Source of the DNA: an uncultured Clostridia bacterium
Lineage (GTDB): Bacteria; Bacillota; Clostridia; TANB77; CAG-508
Assembly (NCBI GenBank): GCA_904381285.1
Contig: CAJFII010000003.1
Location: forward strand, 97,449 to 161,448
Reading direction: 5' to 3'
Length of the DNA: 64,000 bases
Of this stretch, positions 55,682-64,000 are shown in pieces (position 1 is the stretch's first letter; every line of letters begins with the position of its first letter). Made by a program: the position numbers and the translations under genes. A model generated the notes under the pieces. It was not told the origin of the DNA, did no database searches, and was given only the letters and a program-made list of their open reading frames with translations.

Positions 55682-57892
55682 TTACTTTATTTTAATTCTT
55701 TTTAGTCTTAATGCATTCAAAATTACAGTTATACTGCTGAACATCATAGCAATACTTGCTATCATAGGATTTATTGAAATTCCAAAACCAGTAAATAGTC
55801 CCATAGCTATTGGAATCATCAAGCAATTATAGAAAAAGGCCCAAAATAGATTTTGTTTTATATTTCTAATTGTTTTTTTACTAATGTTTATTAAGTTTAC
55901 AATACTTATTAAATCATTTTTTATTAGTATTACATCTGATGAATCCATTGCAATATCAGTTCCACTGTTAACACTAATTCCAATATTTGCTGTTGCTAAT
56001 GCAGGACTATCATTTATTCCGTCTCCACACATCATTACATATTTATTTTGTTGTTTCAAATCTTTTATAACTTGTGTTTTTTCTGCTGGTAATACATTTG
56101 ATATTATTCGAATTATACCTATTTCTTTTGCAATTTTTTCAGCAGTTTCTTTATTATCACCTGTAAGCATTATAGTTTCTATTTTATTGTCATTTAATTC
56201 TTTTATAACATTTACCGCATTTTCGCGTACAATATCATTTACTCCAACTATTGCAAAAACTTTATTATTGTCAGCTACATATACAATACTATTTCCTTTT
56301 TCAGCAAGTTCTTTTTCGTCGTTTTCATATATATTTTTTATATTATATTTTTCTAATATTTTTGCATTACCTAATATTAGTTTTTCGCCATTAACTTCTC
56401 CTGTGATTCCTAAACCTGATATATTTTCAAATTTTTCGACATCCAATTTTTCTAAGTTATTTTCATCCAAATAGTTTTCAAAAGCCTTACCTATTGGATG
56501 GGTTGATTTGCTTTCTATACTACCTATTAATTGTAATAATGTCTTATCTGATATGTCACTATAATTTCTTATTTCTGAAATTTTTAATTTACCATAAGTT
56601 AGTGTCCCTGTTTTATCAAATACAATAGTATCAACTTTTTGTGCATTTTCAAGTACTTCACTCTTTTTAACTAAAATGCCGTTACTAGCACACAACCCTT
56701 CTGATACTATTATTGCAAGAGGTGTTGCTAACCCTAAGCTACAAGGGCATGCAACAACTAATATGGTAACAAATCTTATTAAACTATCAGAGAATTCATA
56801 TCCCATCATCAAATAAATAATAAAAGTTAATACAGCAATAACTATTACAGTAGGTACAAAATATCCTGAAACCTTGTCTGCAATTTTAGCTATTGGTGCC
56901 TTTTGATTACTTGCTTCTACTACTAGTCTTACAATTTCTGATATTGTAGAATCCTTTCCTATTCTTTCTGCTTTATATTCTATATAACCATCATAATTTA
57001 TACTTCCTGCAATAACCTTATCTCCTATAGTTTTATTTGATGGTTTACTTTCTCCTGTAATAAAAGATTCATCAAAATGTGCTGTTCCCTCTAATATTTC
57101 TCCATCTACTGCTATTTTTTCTCCTGGTTTGCATACAACGATATTGCCTTTATGTATTTCGTCCAAAGTTACCTTTTTTTCTTTTCCATCTACTTTAATT
57201 GTTGCTTGACTAGGCGTTATTTTAACTAATTTTTTAATAGCTTCTTTAGTTTTGTCTTTACTAATTCCATCTAAGTATCTTCCTAACTTTATAAAGTAAA
57301 TAACTATTGCTGCTGATTCAAAATATAAATCATGTGTATATCCTGTATGCCCATTTATAATCATTATCATGCTATATATACTATATAAAAAACTACTTAA
57401 AACTCCAATTCCAACTAATGTATCCATATTAGGCGTTGCATGAATCAAGTTTTTATATCCATTTTTTAAAATATCATAGCCATAAATCATAAAAATTATA
57501 GCAAATAGAAATAAACAGATTGAATAATTAATTGGGCTAGTTTTTATATCTATGAAACTGAATATAGGTAAATTTATCATATGTCCCATAGATATATACA
57601 TTAGTAAAATTGCTAAAATTGTAAATATAATAAACTTAATTTTTTCTTGTTTATTTTTATTTTCAATATCTATATTTTTAAATTCACCTAAACTTTTAAA
57701 TCCTGCTTGTTTAACAAATTCATCTAATTTTTCCTTTTCTAATATGTTTTCATCATACATTATTGTCGCATTTGCCATAACTAGATTTACATTTGCCTCG
57801 ATTATTCCATTTTGCTTATTTAAATATTTTTCTAACCCATTAGAACAAGCTGAGCAAGTCATTCCATCTATTGATAAAATTATCTTTTTCAT
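55682..57892 (-). CDS. copA: Copper-exporting P-type ATPase
   Basis: 736 residues, P1B-type. One N-terminal heavy-metal domain with GMTCSACS, eight membrane helices, the metal-site CPC in VACPCSLGLATP, phosphorylation site DKTGTLT, HP in STHPIGKA, and GDGINDSPAL hinge. Part of a copZ-copA operon with a CsoR-type repressor upstream, induced by copper. Confidence 0.96.
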   Translation of the reverse strand: MKKIILSIDGMTCSACSNGLEKYLNKQNGIIEANVNLVMANATIMYDENILEKEKLDEFVKQAGFKSLGEFKNIDIENKNKQEKIKFIIFTILAILLMYISMGHMINLPIFSFIDIKTSPINYSICLFLFAIIFMIYGYDILKNGYKNLIHATPNMDTLVGIGVLSSFLYSIYSMIMIINGHTGYTHDLYFESAAIVIYFIKLGRYLDGISKDKTKEAIKKLVKITPSQATIKVDGKEKKVTLDEIHKGNIVVCKPGEKIAVDGEILEGTAHFDESFITGESKPSNKTIGDKVIAGSINYDGYIEYKAERIGKDSTISEIVRLVVEASNQKAPIAKIADKVSGYFVPTVIVIAVLTFIIYLMMGYEFSDSLIRFVTILVVACPCSLGLATPLAIIVSEGLCASNGILVKKSEVLENAQKVDTIVFDKTGTLTYGKLKISEIRNYSDISDKTLLQLIGSIESKSTHPIGKAFENYLDENNLEKLDVEKFENISGLGITGEVNGEKLILGNAKILEKYNIKNIYENDEKELAEKGNSIVYVADNNKVFAIVGVNDIVRENAVNVIKELNDNKIETIMLTGDNKETAEKIAKEIGIIRIISNVLPAEKTQVIKDLKQQNKYVMMCGDGINDSPALATANIGISVNSGTDIAMDSSDVILIKNDLISIVNLINISKKTIRNIKQNLFWAFFYNCLMIPIAMGLFTGFGISINPMIASIAMMFSSITVILNALRLKRIKIK

Positions 57893-57895
57893 ATT

Positions 57896-58108
57896 TTAAT
57901 CTTCCTTCACAATTTCAAATCCAAGATCATCAATCTTTTCTTCAAAAATTGACTTCTCTACTTCTTTATTTAATTTTACTGTCACAATTCCTGTTTTATG
58001 ATTTGCTTCCACATTGCTTACCCCATCTATTGTAGATAATGCGTTTTTTACTCTATTTTCACACCCTTCACAAACCATACCTTTTACTTTAATCTCTAAT
58101 TCTTTCAT
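57896..58108 (-). CDS. copZ: Copper chaperone CopZ
   Basis: 70-residue heavy-metal-associated domain with GMVCEGCENRVKNAL; the two Cys bind Cu(I) and pass it to CopA. Four bases from copA and 18 from the repressor gene. Confidence 0.93.
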   Translation of the reverse strand: MKELEIKVKGMVCEGCENRVKNALSTIDGVSNVEANHKTGIVTVKLNKEVEKSIFEEKIDDLGFEIVKED

Positions 58109-58126
58109 TTATATCAACCCTTTCTT

Positions 58127-58426
58127 TTATTTATTAAATTTTTTAAATAGTGATATTAGTTCATCTATAATATCCAAATTACCATTTTCTATATCTTTTG
58201 TTACACAAGTATATAAATGGTTTTCTAGTATATAATTCGATAAACTTTTCACTGAGTTTTCTATCGCTGATAACTGTACTAATACATCCTTACAATATAT
58301 GTCTTCTTGTATCATTTTATTTACTCCGCGTAGTTGTCCTTCGATTCGATTAATTCGATTTGTAATAATCCTCTTTTCATTTTCATTTCTATGTGTTTTC
58401 TTACTTTCATTCAATTTCATCACCAT
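58127..58426 (-). CDS. csoR: CsoR-family copper-sensing repressor
   Basis: 99 residues, all-helical DUF156 fold. INRIEGQLRGVNKMIQED, then the Cys of YCKDVL and the H-x3-C pair in ENHLYTC match the Cu(I) site C-H-C of CsoR. It heads the operon csoR-copZ-copA. Start at 58426 or 58420 (both ATG). Confidence 0.9.
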   Translation of the reverse strand: MVMKLNESKKTHRNENEKRIITNRINRIEGQLRGVNKMIQEDIYCKDVLVQLSAIENSVKSLSNYILENHLYTCVTKDIENGNLDIIDELISLFKKFNK

Positions 58427-58430
58427 TCAC

Positions 58431-58460
58431 ATTATATACCCTATACAGGTATTTTGTAAA
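58431..58460 (-). promoter_or_regulatory. csoR-copZA promoter with CsoR operator
   Basis: TTTACA (58460-58455), 18-bp spacer, TATAAT (58436-58431). The spacer contains ATACCCTATACAGGTAT (58436-58452), close to known CsoR/CopY boxes of the TACC...GGTA type. Confidence 0.78.
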
Positions 58461-58525
58461 TACATGGGTATATGTTTATTTTGCTTGGTATATCAAGTGT
58501 TTCATGCTAATAAAATTTATTACCT

Positions 58526-60370
58526 CTATATATTTTTTACTCTTAATACTCTTAAAGCATTTATAATAGCAATAACTGAAACACCAACATCTGCAAAGAC
58601 TGCTTCCCACATTGTTGATAACCCAAATGCACTAAGTGCTAGTACAAGTAACTTGATAAAAATAGCAAATGCTATGTTTTCTTTTACTATTTTCATTGTT
58701 TTCTTTGATAAATGAATTGCTTTAACAATCTTAGATGGCTCATCTGTCATTATAACTACATCAGCTGCTTCTATTGCTGCATCAGAGCCTAAACCTCCCA
58801 TTGCTATTCCTATATCAGCTAAAGCAAGAACTGGAGCATCATTTATTCCATCTCCAACAAATACAAGTTTTCCTTTTTCACTTTTTTCATTTAACAAACT
58901 TTCTAATTTTTCTACTTTACCATCTGGTAATAATTCAGAATAAACTTTATCTATTCCTAATGTTTCTCCAACATTCTCTCCTACTTCTCTTCTATCTCCT
59001 GTCAGCATTACTGTTTTTTTAACATTATTCTTTTTAAGTTCTTTTATTGCTTTTACTGAGTCTTCTTTTATTTTATCTGCTATTAATATATATCCTGCAA
59101 ACTTTTTATCTATTGCTACATATAAAATAGTTCCTATATCATCACATTTTGTAAAAGTAATTTGTTCTTTATTCATGAGTTTTTCATTTCCAACTAATAT
59201 GTCTTGCTCTCCTATTTTTGCTGAAATTCCTAGTCCAGATAATTCTTGAGTTTTTATTATTTGCTTTTCATCAATTTCTTTATTATATGCTTTTTTTATT
59301 GATAAAGAAATTGGATGATTTGAATAATTTTCAGCATAAGCAGCTATTTTTAATAATTCTTCTTTTGTTATATCAATAGTTTCTACTTTTTGTACTTCAA
59401 ATACTCCTTCTGTTAATGTACCTGTTTTATCAAATACTACAATCTCTGTATTGGCAATAGCTTCTAAATAATTACTTCCTTTTATTAAAATTCCCATTTT
59501 AGAAGCTCCACCTATTCCGCCAAAAAAGCTAAGTGGTATTGAAATAACTAATGCACAAGGACAAGAAACGACTAAGAAAGAAAGTGCTCTATATACCCAT
59601 TCTGAAAATGTTGCATCTTTTATTATAAGTGGTGGAAGTACTGCAAGTAGTAATGCTATAATAACTACTGCTGGTGTATAATATTGTGCAAACTTTGTAA
59701 TAAAGTTTTCGGACTTTGATTTTTTACTACTTGCATTTTCAACTAAATCCAAAATTTTACTTACAGTAGATTCCCCGAATTCTTTCTTTACTCTAATCTT
59801 TATAACTCCATTTAGATTTATACATCCACTTAATACTTCTTCTCCATCTGCTATTTCTTTTGGTAAACTTTCTCCTGTTAATGCTTTTGTATCAAGTGTT
59901 GTTTTTCCTTCTATCACATCTCCATCTAATGGAACTTTTTCTCCTGGTTTTATTATAACTATTTCTCCAACTTTTACATCATCAGGATCTACTTTTTGTA
60001 TTATACCATTTCTTTCTACATTTGCAAAATCTGGTCTTATATCCATCAAACTAGCAATTGATTTTCTTGATTTATCAACAGCATAACTTTGAAATAATTC
60101 ACCTATTTGATAAAACAACATAACTGCCACAGCTTCTGGAAACTCTCCTATTCCAAATGCGCCAAGTGTCGCAACACTCATCAAAAAGTTTTCATCAAAT
60201 ATTTTCCCTCTTTTAATATTTCTTATTGCTTTTTTTAAAATTTCTAATCCAACAATGATATAAGCAATAATAAATATTATATTATTTATCCACTCATTAT
60301 TAAATTTAATTAATAGTGCAACAAGAAATAAGACTAGTGCAACTATAATTTTAATTCCTTTTTTCTTCAT
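58526..60370 (-). CDS. Cadmium/zinc-exporting P-type ATPase
   Basis: 614 residues, P1B-type of the ZntA/CadA group: metal-site CPC in SCPCALVISIPLSFFGG, DKTGTLTEG, NHPISLS, GDGINDAPVLA. There is no heavy-metal domain at its N-terminus; instead a separate 73-residue heavy-metal protein is encoded directly upstream. Controlled by the ArsR/CadC regulator at the head of the operon. Confidence 0.93.
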   Translation of the reverse strand: MKKKGIKIIVALVLFLVALLIKFNNEWINNIIFIIAYIIVGLEILKKAIRNIKRGKIFDENFLMSVATLGAFGIGEFPEAVAVMLFYQIGELFQSYAVDKSRKSIASLMDIRPDFANVERNGIIQKVDPDDVKVGEIVIIKPGEKVPLDGDVIEGKTTLDTKALTGESLPKEIADGEEVLSGCINLNGVIKIRVKKEFGESTVSKILDLVENASSKKSKSENFITKFAQYYTPAVVIIALLLAVLPPLIIKDATFSEWVYRALSFLVVSCPCALVISIPLSFFGGIGGASKMGILIKGSNYLEAIANTEIVVFDKTGTLTEGVFEVQKVETIDITKEELLKIAAYAENYSNHPISLSIKKAYNKEIDEKQIIKTQELSGLGISAKIGEQDILVGNEKLMNKEQITFTKCDDIGTILYVAIDKKFAGYILIADKIKEDSVKAIKELKKNNVKKTVMLTGDRREVGENVGETLGIDKVYSELLPDGKVEKLESLLNEKSEKGKLVFVGDGINDAPVLALADIGIAMGGLGSDAAIEAADVVIMTDEPSKIVKAIHLSKKTMKIVKENIAFAIFIKLLVLALSAFGLSTMWEAVFADVGVSVIAIINALRVLRVKNI

Positions 60371-60382
60371 GTTAATTGCCTC

Positions 60383-60604
60383 CTATATTTCTTCTATAGT
60401 TACATCCGGTTCTTCTTTTTTTATAGTTTTTTTAATATTTTGCATTATTTCTTCTCTTCTAGTTTCATCAAATTCTATGTCTATTTTCTGTGTGATAAAA
60501 CTTATATTTACACTTTCTATTCCATCTAGTTTTTGTATAGCTCTTTCTAATTCTGCTGCACAATTTGCACAGTCTAATCCTTGTATTTTAAATCTAATTT
60601 TCAT
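60383..60604 (-). CDS. Stand-alone heavy-metal-associated domain protein
   Basis: 73 residues with GLDCANCAAELERAI, the CxxC metal site of ZntA/CadA-type domains. ATG 60604 follows GGAGGGG. Normally this domain is fused to the ATPase; here it is a separate gene 12 bp upstream, probably acting as a zinc/cadmium chaperone. Confidence 0.9.
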   Translation of the reverse strand: MKIRFKIQGLDCANCAAELERAIQKLDGIESVNISFITQKIDIEFDETRREEIMQNIKKTIKKEEPDVTIEEI

Positions 60605-60620
60605 ATAATTCCCCTCCATT

Positions 60621-60983
60621 TTATTTTTTATGTTCTATATGTTCTACACCTATTTCAAAAACTTCTTTTACATGGTTATCATCTAGCATATAGAAAACTT
60701 CTTTACCAGATTTTCTGCATTTAACAATTCCACTTCTTCTTAAAGTACCTAATTGATGTGAAATAGATGATTTACTCATTCCTAAAACATTTGCTATATC
60801 ACACACACACATTTCATTTTGGTCTAAAGCAAATAAGATTTTCACTCTAGTTGTATCTCCCAAAATCTTAAAGAATTCAGCAAGTTTATTAAATGTATCC
60901 CCGTCTGGCATATTTTTTAATGTATTATTAACAACATCTTGATGAATTACATTACAATCACATATAAACTCATTTTTAGACAT
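60621..60983 (-). CDS. cadC: ArsR/SmtB-family metal repressor, CadC-like
   Basis: 120 residues, winged helix. N-terminal FICDCNV and the alpha-3 motif MCVCDIANVLGMSKSSISHQL supply the Cys ligands typical of CadC (Cd/Pb/Zn sensing). It heads the operon with the metal-binding protein and ATPase and should release DNA when metal binds. Confidence 0.92.
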   Translation of the reverse strand: MSKNEFICDCNVIHQDVVNNTLKNMPDGDTFNKLAEFFKILGDTTRVKILFALDQNEMCVCDIANVLGMSKSSISHQLGTLRRSGIVKCRKSGKEVFYMLDDNHVKEVFEIGVEHIEHKK

Positions 60984-61022
60984 TTTTACCTCCTTATATA
61001 GTCTCTTTTGTTTTATTTGTTG

Positions 61023-61079
61023 GTTGAGTATTTATTCAACTCTATCTGTATTATATGTGAATACATACTCAACTGTCAA
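61023..61079 (-). promoter_or_regulatory. cad promoter and twin operators
   Basis: TTGACA (61079-61074), 18-bp spacer, TATAAT (61055-61050). The spacer holds GTTGAGTATGTATTCAC, and downstream lies GTTGAATAAATACTCAAC (61023-61040, reverse strand). Both resemble the ArsR/CadC operator TNNTTGA-type dyads. Confidence 0.78.
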
Positions 61080-61104
61080 CACTTTTTTAAAAAATTTTCA
61101 AAAA

Positions 61105-61183
61105 TAATATACTATATAAATTAAGTACTAAAAAACTGCATTTTAAAGCATGTTTATATTATCTTAATTTATATAGTATATTA
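61105..61183. repeat. Perfect 21-bp inverted repeat, 79 bp overall
   Basis: TAATATACTATATAAATTAAG (21 bases) at 61105-61125 pairs without mismatch with 61163-61183, enclosing a 37-nt loop with its own short GCATTTTAAAGC hairpin. Too long for an ordinary terminator and lacking a T run; perhaps a MITE-like relic or protein-binding cruciform. Confidence 0.75.
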
Positions 61184-61201
61184 AAAAATATTAGATATTT
61201 A

Positions 61202-61765
61202 TTAAACTAATTTTGATAATTTTTCATTTAATTTTTTATATACATTTTCTATAATCCACTTTTCATTTGATACTTTTGCTACATCTTCTATTTTAATCCA
61301 TTTGACTCCACTGTTTTCATCTTCTTTCATCCTTACAACTTCTTTTTCATCTACTTCTAAAAGATATGTTAAATTTAGATGAACATGAGAAGATACATAT
61401 TTATTGTTTTTTATATGCCCATTAACACAAAGTATTTCAAGTGAAAATATTCCATCTTTAAGTATTTTAACATTTTCTACCCCAGTTTCTTCTTTAAGCT
61501 CTCTAATAGCTGTATTTAGTAAATTTGATTCTCCATCAGCATGTCCACCCGTCCATGCCCAAGATTTATATATATTGTGATAAATCATTAGTACTTTTGT
61601 TTTTTCTTTGTTAACAACCCAAGCTGATGCCGTAAAGTGTCCAAATTCATTTTTCCTTGTAAGTACATCGTCAAAGGTATTTAAGTATTGTAGCATCATC
61701 TGTTTATCTTTTTCTTCTTGCTCATTATATGGTCTATAATTTTCTATTTCTTCTTTTAGATTCAT
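61202..61765 (-). CDS. NUDIX hydrolase
   Basis: 187 residues. The Nudix box is complete: GGHADGESNLLNTAIRELKEETGV (G-x5-E-x7-REUxEExGU, about residues 74-96). The N-terminal half resembles NUDIX proteins of unknown nucleotide-sugar or NDP specificity. GGAGG precedes the ATG. Confidence 0.9.
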   Translation of the reverse strand: MNLKEEIENYRPYNEQEEKDKQMMLQYLNTFDDVLTRKNEFGHFTASAWVVNKEKTKVLMIYHNIYKSWAWTGGHADGESNLLNTAIRELKEETGVENVKILKDGIFSLEILCVNGHIKNNKYVSSHVHLNLTYLLEVDEKEVVRMKEDENSGVKWIKIEDVAKVSNEKWIIENVYKKLNEKLSKLV

Positions 61766-61785
61766 TATTCCTCCATTTATAATAT

Positions 61786-62298
61786 TTATATTCCAAATTC
61801 TTTAGCATATTTAACAACACCTTTTATTGGTACATTAGAATGATTTAAGTTTATAGCCATAAAATTTTCATCTGGTACATCAAAAGGCGCTTCTATTCCA
61901 TATTTACTAGCAGGTATATATCCAAATTTTGAATAGTATTTTTCATCTCCTAGAACAACTGAATAGTGATATCCTAATTCACTTGCTATTTTATGTCCTT
62001 GTTTTATTAATTCACTTCCAACATGTTGTTTCTGATATTCTGGCAGTACTCCTAGTGGGGCTAACGCAAGTTCATCATACTCTCCTATTTTTATTTTTGT
62101 AAATAAAATGTATCCTATAATTTTATTGTCTTTAATTGCTACCAATGATAGCTCTGGAATAAAATTATTACTTTTTCGCAATTTAACAACTAACTCATGT
62201 TCATTTCCATCACTATGCTGTGCAGTTTCAAATGCTGTTTTTATAACATTGTATATTTCTTCATAGTCATTTGTATTTTCTTGCCTTATTTTTAGCAT
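61786..62298 (-). CDS. GNAT-family acetyltransferase
   Basis: 170 residues from ATG 62298, chosen because AAAGGAGAG lies 5 bases upstream; an earlier in-frame start at 62340 adds only a Lys-rich stretch. Motif A LGVLPEYQKQHVGSELI and VVLGDEKYYSKFGY match the YhbS-like predicted N-acetyltransferases. Confidence 0.9.
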   Translation of the reverse strand: MLKIRQENTNDYEEIYNVIKTAFETAQHSDGNEHELVVKLRKSNNFIPELSLVAIKDNKIIGYILFTKIKIGEYDELALAPLGVLPEYQKQHVGSELIKQGHKIASELGYHYSVVLGDEKYYSKFGYIPASKYGIEAPFDVPDENFMAINLNHSNVPIKGVVKYAKEFGI

Positions 62299-62435
62299 TT
62301 TATCTCTCCTTTTATTTTTAAAACTCTTCTTCTTTTTCAACGCTATTGGTTCTTGTTCTATGTTTTTTCTGATAAATACTTTTATCTTTTTGTTTTAATG
62401 ATGTTTGATTTTCTATTCCATTTATCTTCATATTA

Positions 62436-62513
62436 TTATAAATAGTTCACTATGTCTTCCAAAGTATCATATCCACTTTCACTATTAATATGTCCTGCCT
62501 TACTATCTTTCAT
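62436..62513 (-). pseudogene. Fragment of an RBBP9/YdeN-like alpha/beta hydrolase (C-terminus)
   Basis: The 25 residues from ATG 62513 (KAGHINSESGYDTLEDI) match the conserved C-terminal end of this hydrolase family, where the catalytic His is in GHxN. The rest of the gene is absent, and it overlaps the 3' end of the VOC gene. Remnant by inference. Confidence 0.45.
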
Positions 62514-62882
62514 AATTTGCAATTTCTATCATATTGCCATCTAAATCTAATATTCCAAAACAAATATATTTATATGGACTATCTTGAACATAAGTTGGTT
62601 CGTATAAAATAGTTGCTCCAATTTTCTTTGCTTTTTCAAAAGCTGTGTTTATATCATCTGTATAAATACCTAATGTTGCATTATTACCTATTATTCTTTT
62701 TCCACATAATGCATTTTTATTTATTAGTCCAAAATACATTCCTTCTTGTCCTTCTATTTCAAAATCCGCCCATCTATTTTCTTCTCTATGAGTAGCTTTT
62801 ATTTCTAAAAATTCCTCATAAAATTTTACTGCTTTATCCATATCAGATACACTAAAATATATATGGTCTAATTCTATTTCAT
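62503..62882 (-). pseudogene. VOC (glyoxalase/bleomycin-resistance fold) protein with a start-proximal frameshift
   Basis: The main frame from 62841 encodes DKAVKFYEEFLEIKA ... ILDLDGNMIEIANYE, a VOC domain. The first strand (IELDHIYFSVSDM) with its metal-binding His is encoded upstream in the same frame, but the only well-placed ATG (62882, after GGAGG) is out of frame because one A seems missing from an A run. Unlike the CGG genes this is a homopolymer indel. It could be a pseudogene, sequence error or use of a weak start. Confidence 0.65.
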
Positions 62883-62928
62883 ATTTTCCTCCAAAACTTT
62901 AAGAATTTACATTGTTTCTTATTATAGT

Positions 62929-63375
62929 TTATCTTGTATACTTTTTATTATTAAAAATATCTAATGGATATATCTTTTTATCTTCAAAATCTTTAATGTC
63001 TTGAAGAGCAGTATCATAACCTCTTAACTCTTGCTCTGTCATATTTTTTACTTTTTCAATATCTAGCCATTTTACATCTAATATTTCTTTTGTATCAAAT
63101 TTAATATTTTCATCTAAAATATCTGCTGTAAATTTTACAATTATAACAGTCTCTTCTTCTTTTAAAAGAATTGTACTTATTGGTAGAACACCTGTAAGTT
63201 TTACTCTACATCCAGTTTCTTCATATGCTTCTCTTATTGCCGTTTCAGTTATTAATTCATTTTCCTCCACATGACCTGCAGGAAAATTCCATTGTCCATA
63301 GCATTTCTTTTTTGCTTCTTTTACCATTAATAATTTGTTATCTCTCACAATTAAGCAACCTGCAATAACTACCAT
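62929..63375 (-). CDS. NUDIX hydrolase, MutT-like
   Basis: 148 residues. VVIAGCLIVRDNKLLMVKE, then the Nudix box GHVEENELITETAIREAYEETGC near residues 37-60. Short, MutT-like layout; may remove oxidised or damaged nucleotides. TTG, GTG or ATG start near 63375, with a GGAG-like site upstream. Confidence 0.88.
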   Translation of the reverse strand: MVVIAGCLIVRDNKLLMVKEAKKKCYGQWNFPAGHVEENELITETAIREAYEETGCRVKLTGVLPISTILLKEEETVIIVKFTADILDENIKFDTKEILDVKWLDIEKVKNMTEQELRGYDTALQDIKDFEDKKIYPLDIFNNKKYTR

Positions 63376-63700
63376 GATCTTACACTCCTAACTTTCTGCC
63401 TACACTATATCATAGATTTACATTTTCCTCAATAAAATCACTAAAATTCGCACTAAATATATTGGATTTTGCGCAAAAATAAAGTACCTATCTTAAAGGC
63501 ACTTATTTTAATAAATTCATATGTTTATCAACATTGGGCCATATCATATGGTATATTTATGAAACATGATTGTATCTTGAAAGCTAGTAAATTCAAGTAT
63601 TACTGGCATTTCCTTAACTCTAGCAACGCATAAACTTCCATATGTATCTCTTTCCTGCCTTTTAGTAGTATTATTTAATTTATTTTTGATTTTTAGTTTT
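63376..63700. other. Non-coding stretch with a possible gene remnant
   Basis: No intact gene. On the minus strand a 45-codon open stretch ending at 63544 reads like protein (QERDTYGSLCVARVKEM then LEFTSFQDTIMFHKYTI) but has no start or ribosome binding site. I do not recognise the family; it may be the end of a decayed gene. Confidence 0.35.
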
Positions 63701-63900
63701 TATAAGTCAAATTTTTTAATTTTTTTGACTCAAAATAATTTATAGGTCAAAAATTTCGATTTTTTCGTCCTATGAAAATTTATAGCACGGATTTTTCCAT
63801 TTTTTCGTTCTATAAAAATTTATAGCACGGATTTTTTCAATTTTCCGTGCTATAAATTTTTGTAAAACGCTTTTCTTATATTTTCCGTTTTATAATTTTT
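63701..63900. repeat. Array of five tandem 40-bp hairpin units
   Basis: Units at 63701, 63741, 63781, 63821 and 63861, each exactly 40 bp, each an inverted repeat. Arms differ between units but stay paired: AGTCAAA/TTTGACT, ATAGG/CCTAT, TATAG/CTATA with CG pairs, TATAGCACGGA/TCCGTGCTATA, and TAAAACG/CGTTTTA. The units are divergent in sequence but constant in length and pairing. Situated at the 3' end of the Fic-like gene. Confidence 0.8.
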
Positions 63901-64000
63901 ATTTTAAAAACAAATCAATATATTTTTGAAAAGCAAATACTTGATTTCTACTATATCCAGTTGTTTCTATAATAATATTCTTTTCTTTTAATGCATTAAT
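63899..64000 (-). CDS. Fic-like protein, C-terminal end (rest outside window)
   Basis: Thirty-three codons open to the window edge, ending TGYSRNQVFAFQKYIDLFLK. The pattern of Leu-rich helix, then TG-x-SRN-x-VF and a final YIDLF, resembles the wHTH end of Fic/DOC AMP-transferase family proteins. Too short to be certain. Confidence 0.5.
   Translation of the reverse strand: MNALKEKNIIIETTGYSRNQVFAFQKYIDLFLK

Noticed and set aside
62340..62430. Thirty-seven-codon frame upstream of the GNAT gene
   Set aside because: Low-complexity Lys-rich product without a ribosome binding site; probably non-coding.
63701..63900. CRISPR array
   Set aside because: Units have constant length but no conserved repeat separated by unique spacers; each unit is itself a hairpin, and no cas gene is present.

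Overview
The window is chromosomal DNA from a low-GC, endospore-forming member of the Clostridia (Bacillota), most likely an uncultured gut lineage. Evidence: A+T-rich codon use, strong GGAGG ribosome binding sites, sporulation genes (sigK, spoVFB/dpaB, yabP, yabQ), the pta-ackA acetate pathway, a LexA-type SOS box and the RF2 programmed frameshift. No tRNA, rRNA or CRISPR array was seen.

Layout. 1-14.3 kb: housekeeping genes mostly on the + strand (plsY, gpsA, dtd, rnpB, rluD-type gene, pta-ackA, guaB, dpaB, guaA, a yneA-like SOS gene, a Xer-type recombinase). 14.3-15.5 kb: a gene-less A+T-rich stretch. 15,482-21,838: a complete filamentous phage (inovirus) prophage between 102-bp direct repeats, with Rep, ssDNA-binding candidate, coat, adsorption protein, pVI-like and Zot/pI genes. 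21.9-63.4 kb: mostly - strand genes (rho, divIC-yabQ-yabP, purH, lysC, prfB, U32 protein, typA, plsC, cmk, pnp, rpsO, pyk, glgP, a GH2 enzyme, copper and cadmium/zinc resistance operons, NUDIX and GNAT genes). 63.7-63.9 kb: five tandem 40-bp hairpin units beside a Fic-like gene. The flip in coding-strand bias across the prophage suggests it sits at or near the replication terminus.

Main finding. Five conserved genes (rluD-type 4607-5498, dpaB 9762-10341, lysC 26306-27530, DUF368 31144-31939, glgP 48282-50853) are each interrupted by one extra C, and in all five the break is an in-frame CGG codon. Skipping the C (reading CGGA or CGGT as one residue, glycine where the family position is conserved) restores a full-length protein. 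Reading by eye, I found no in-frame CGG in any other recognisable gene of the window. The only other in-frame CGG codons are in two unrecognised, G+C-richer small ORFs (9553-9732 and 36444-36779). This suggests CGG is an unassigned or hungry codon used as a +1 frameshift or quadruplet-decoding site.

Second finding. The inovirus adsorption-protein gene carries a textbook -1 frameshift signal: U_UUU_UUU, a 6-nt spacer and a 7-bp stem-loop. It would give a 220-residue membrane-anchored product in frame 0 and a 445-residue product after the shift.
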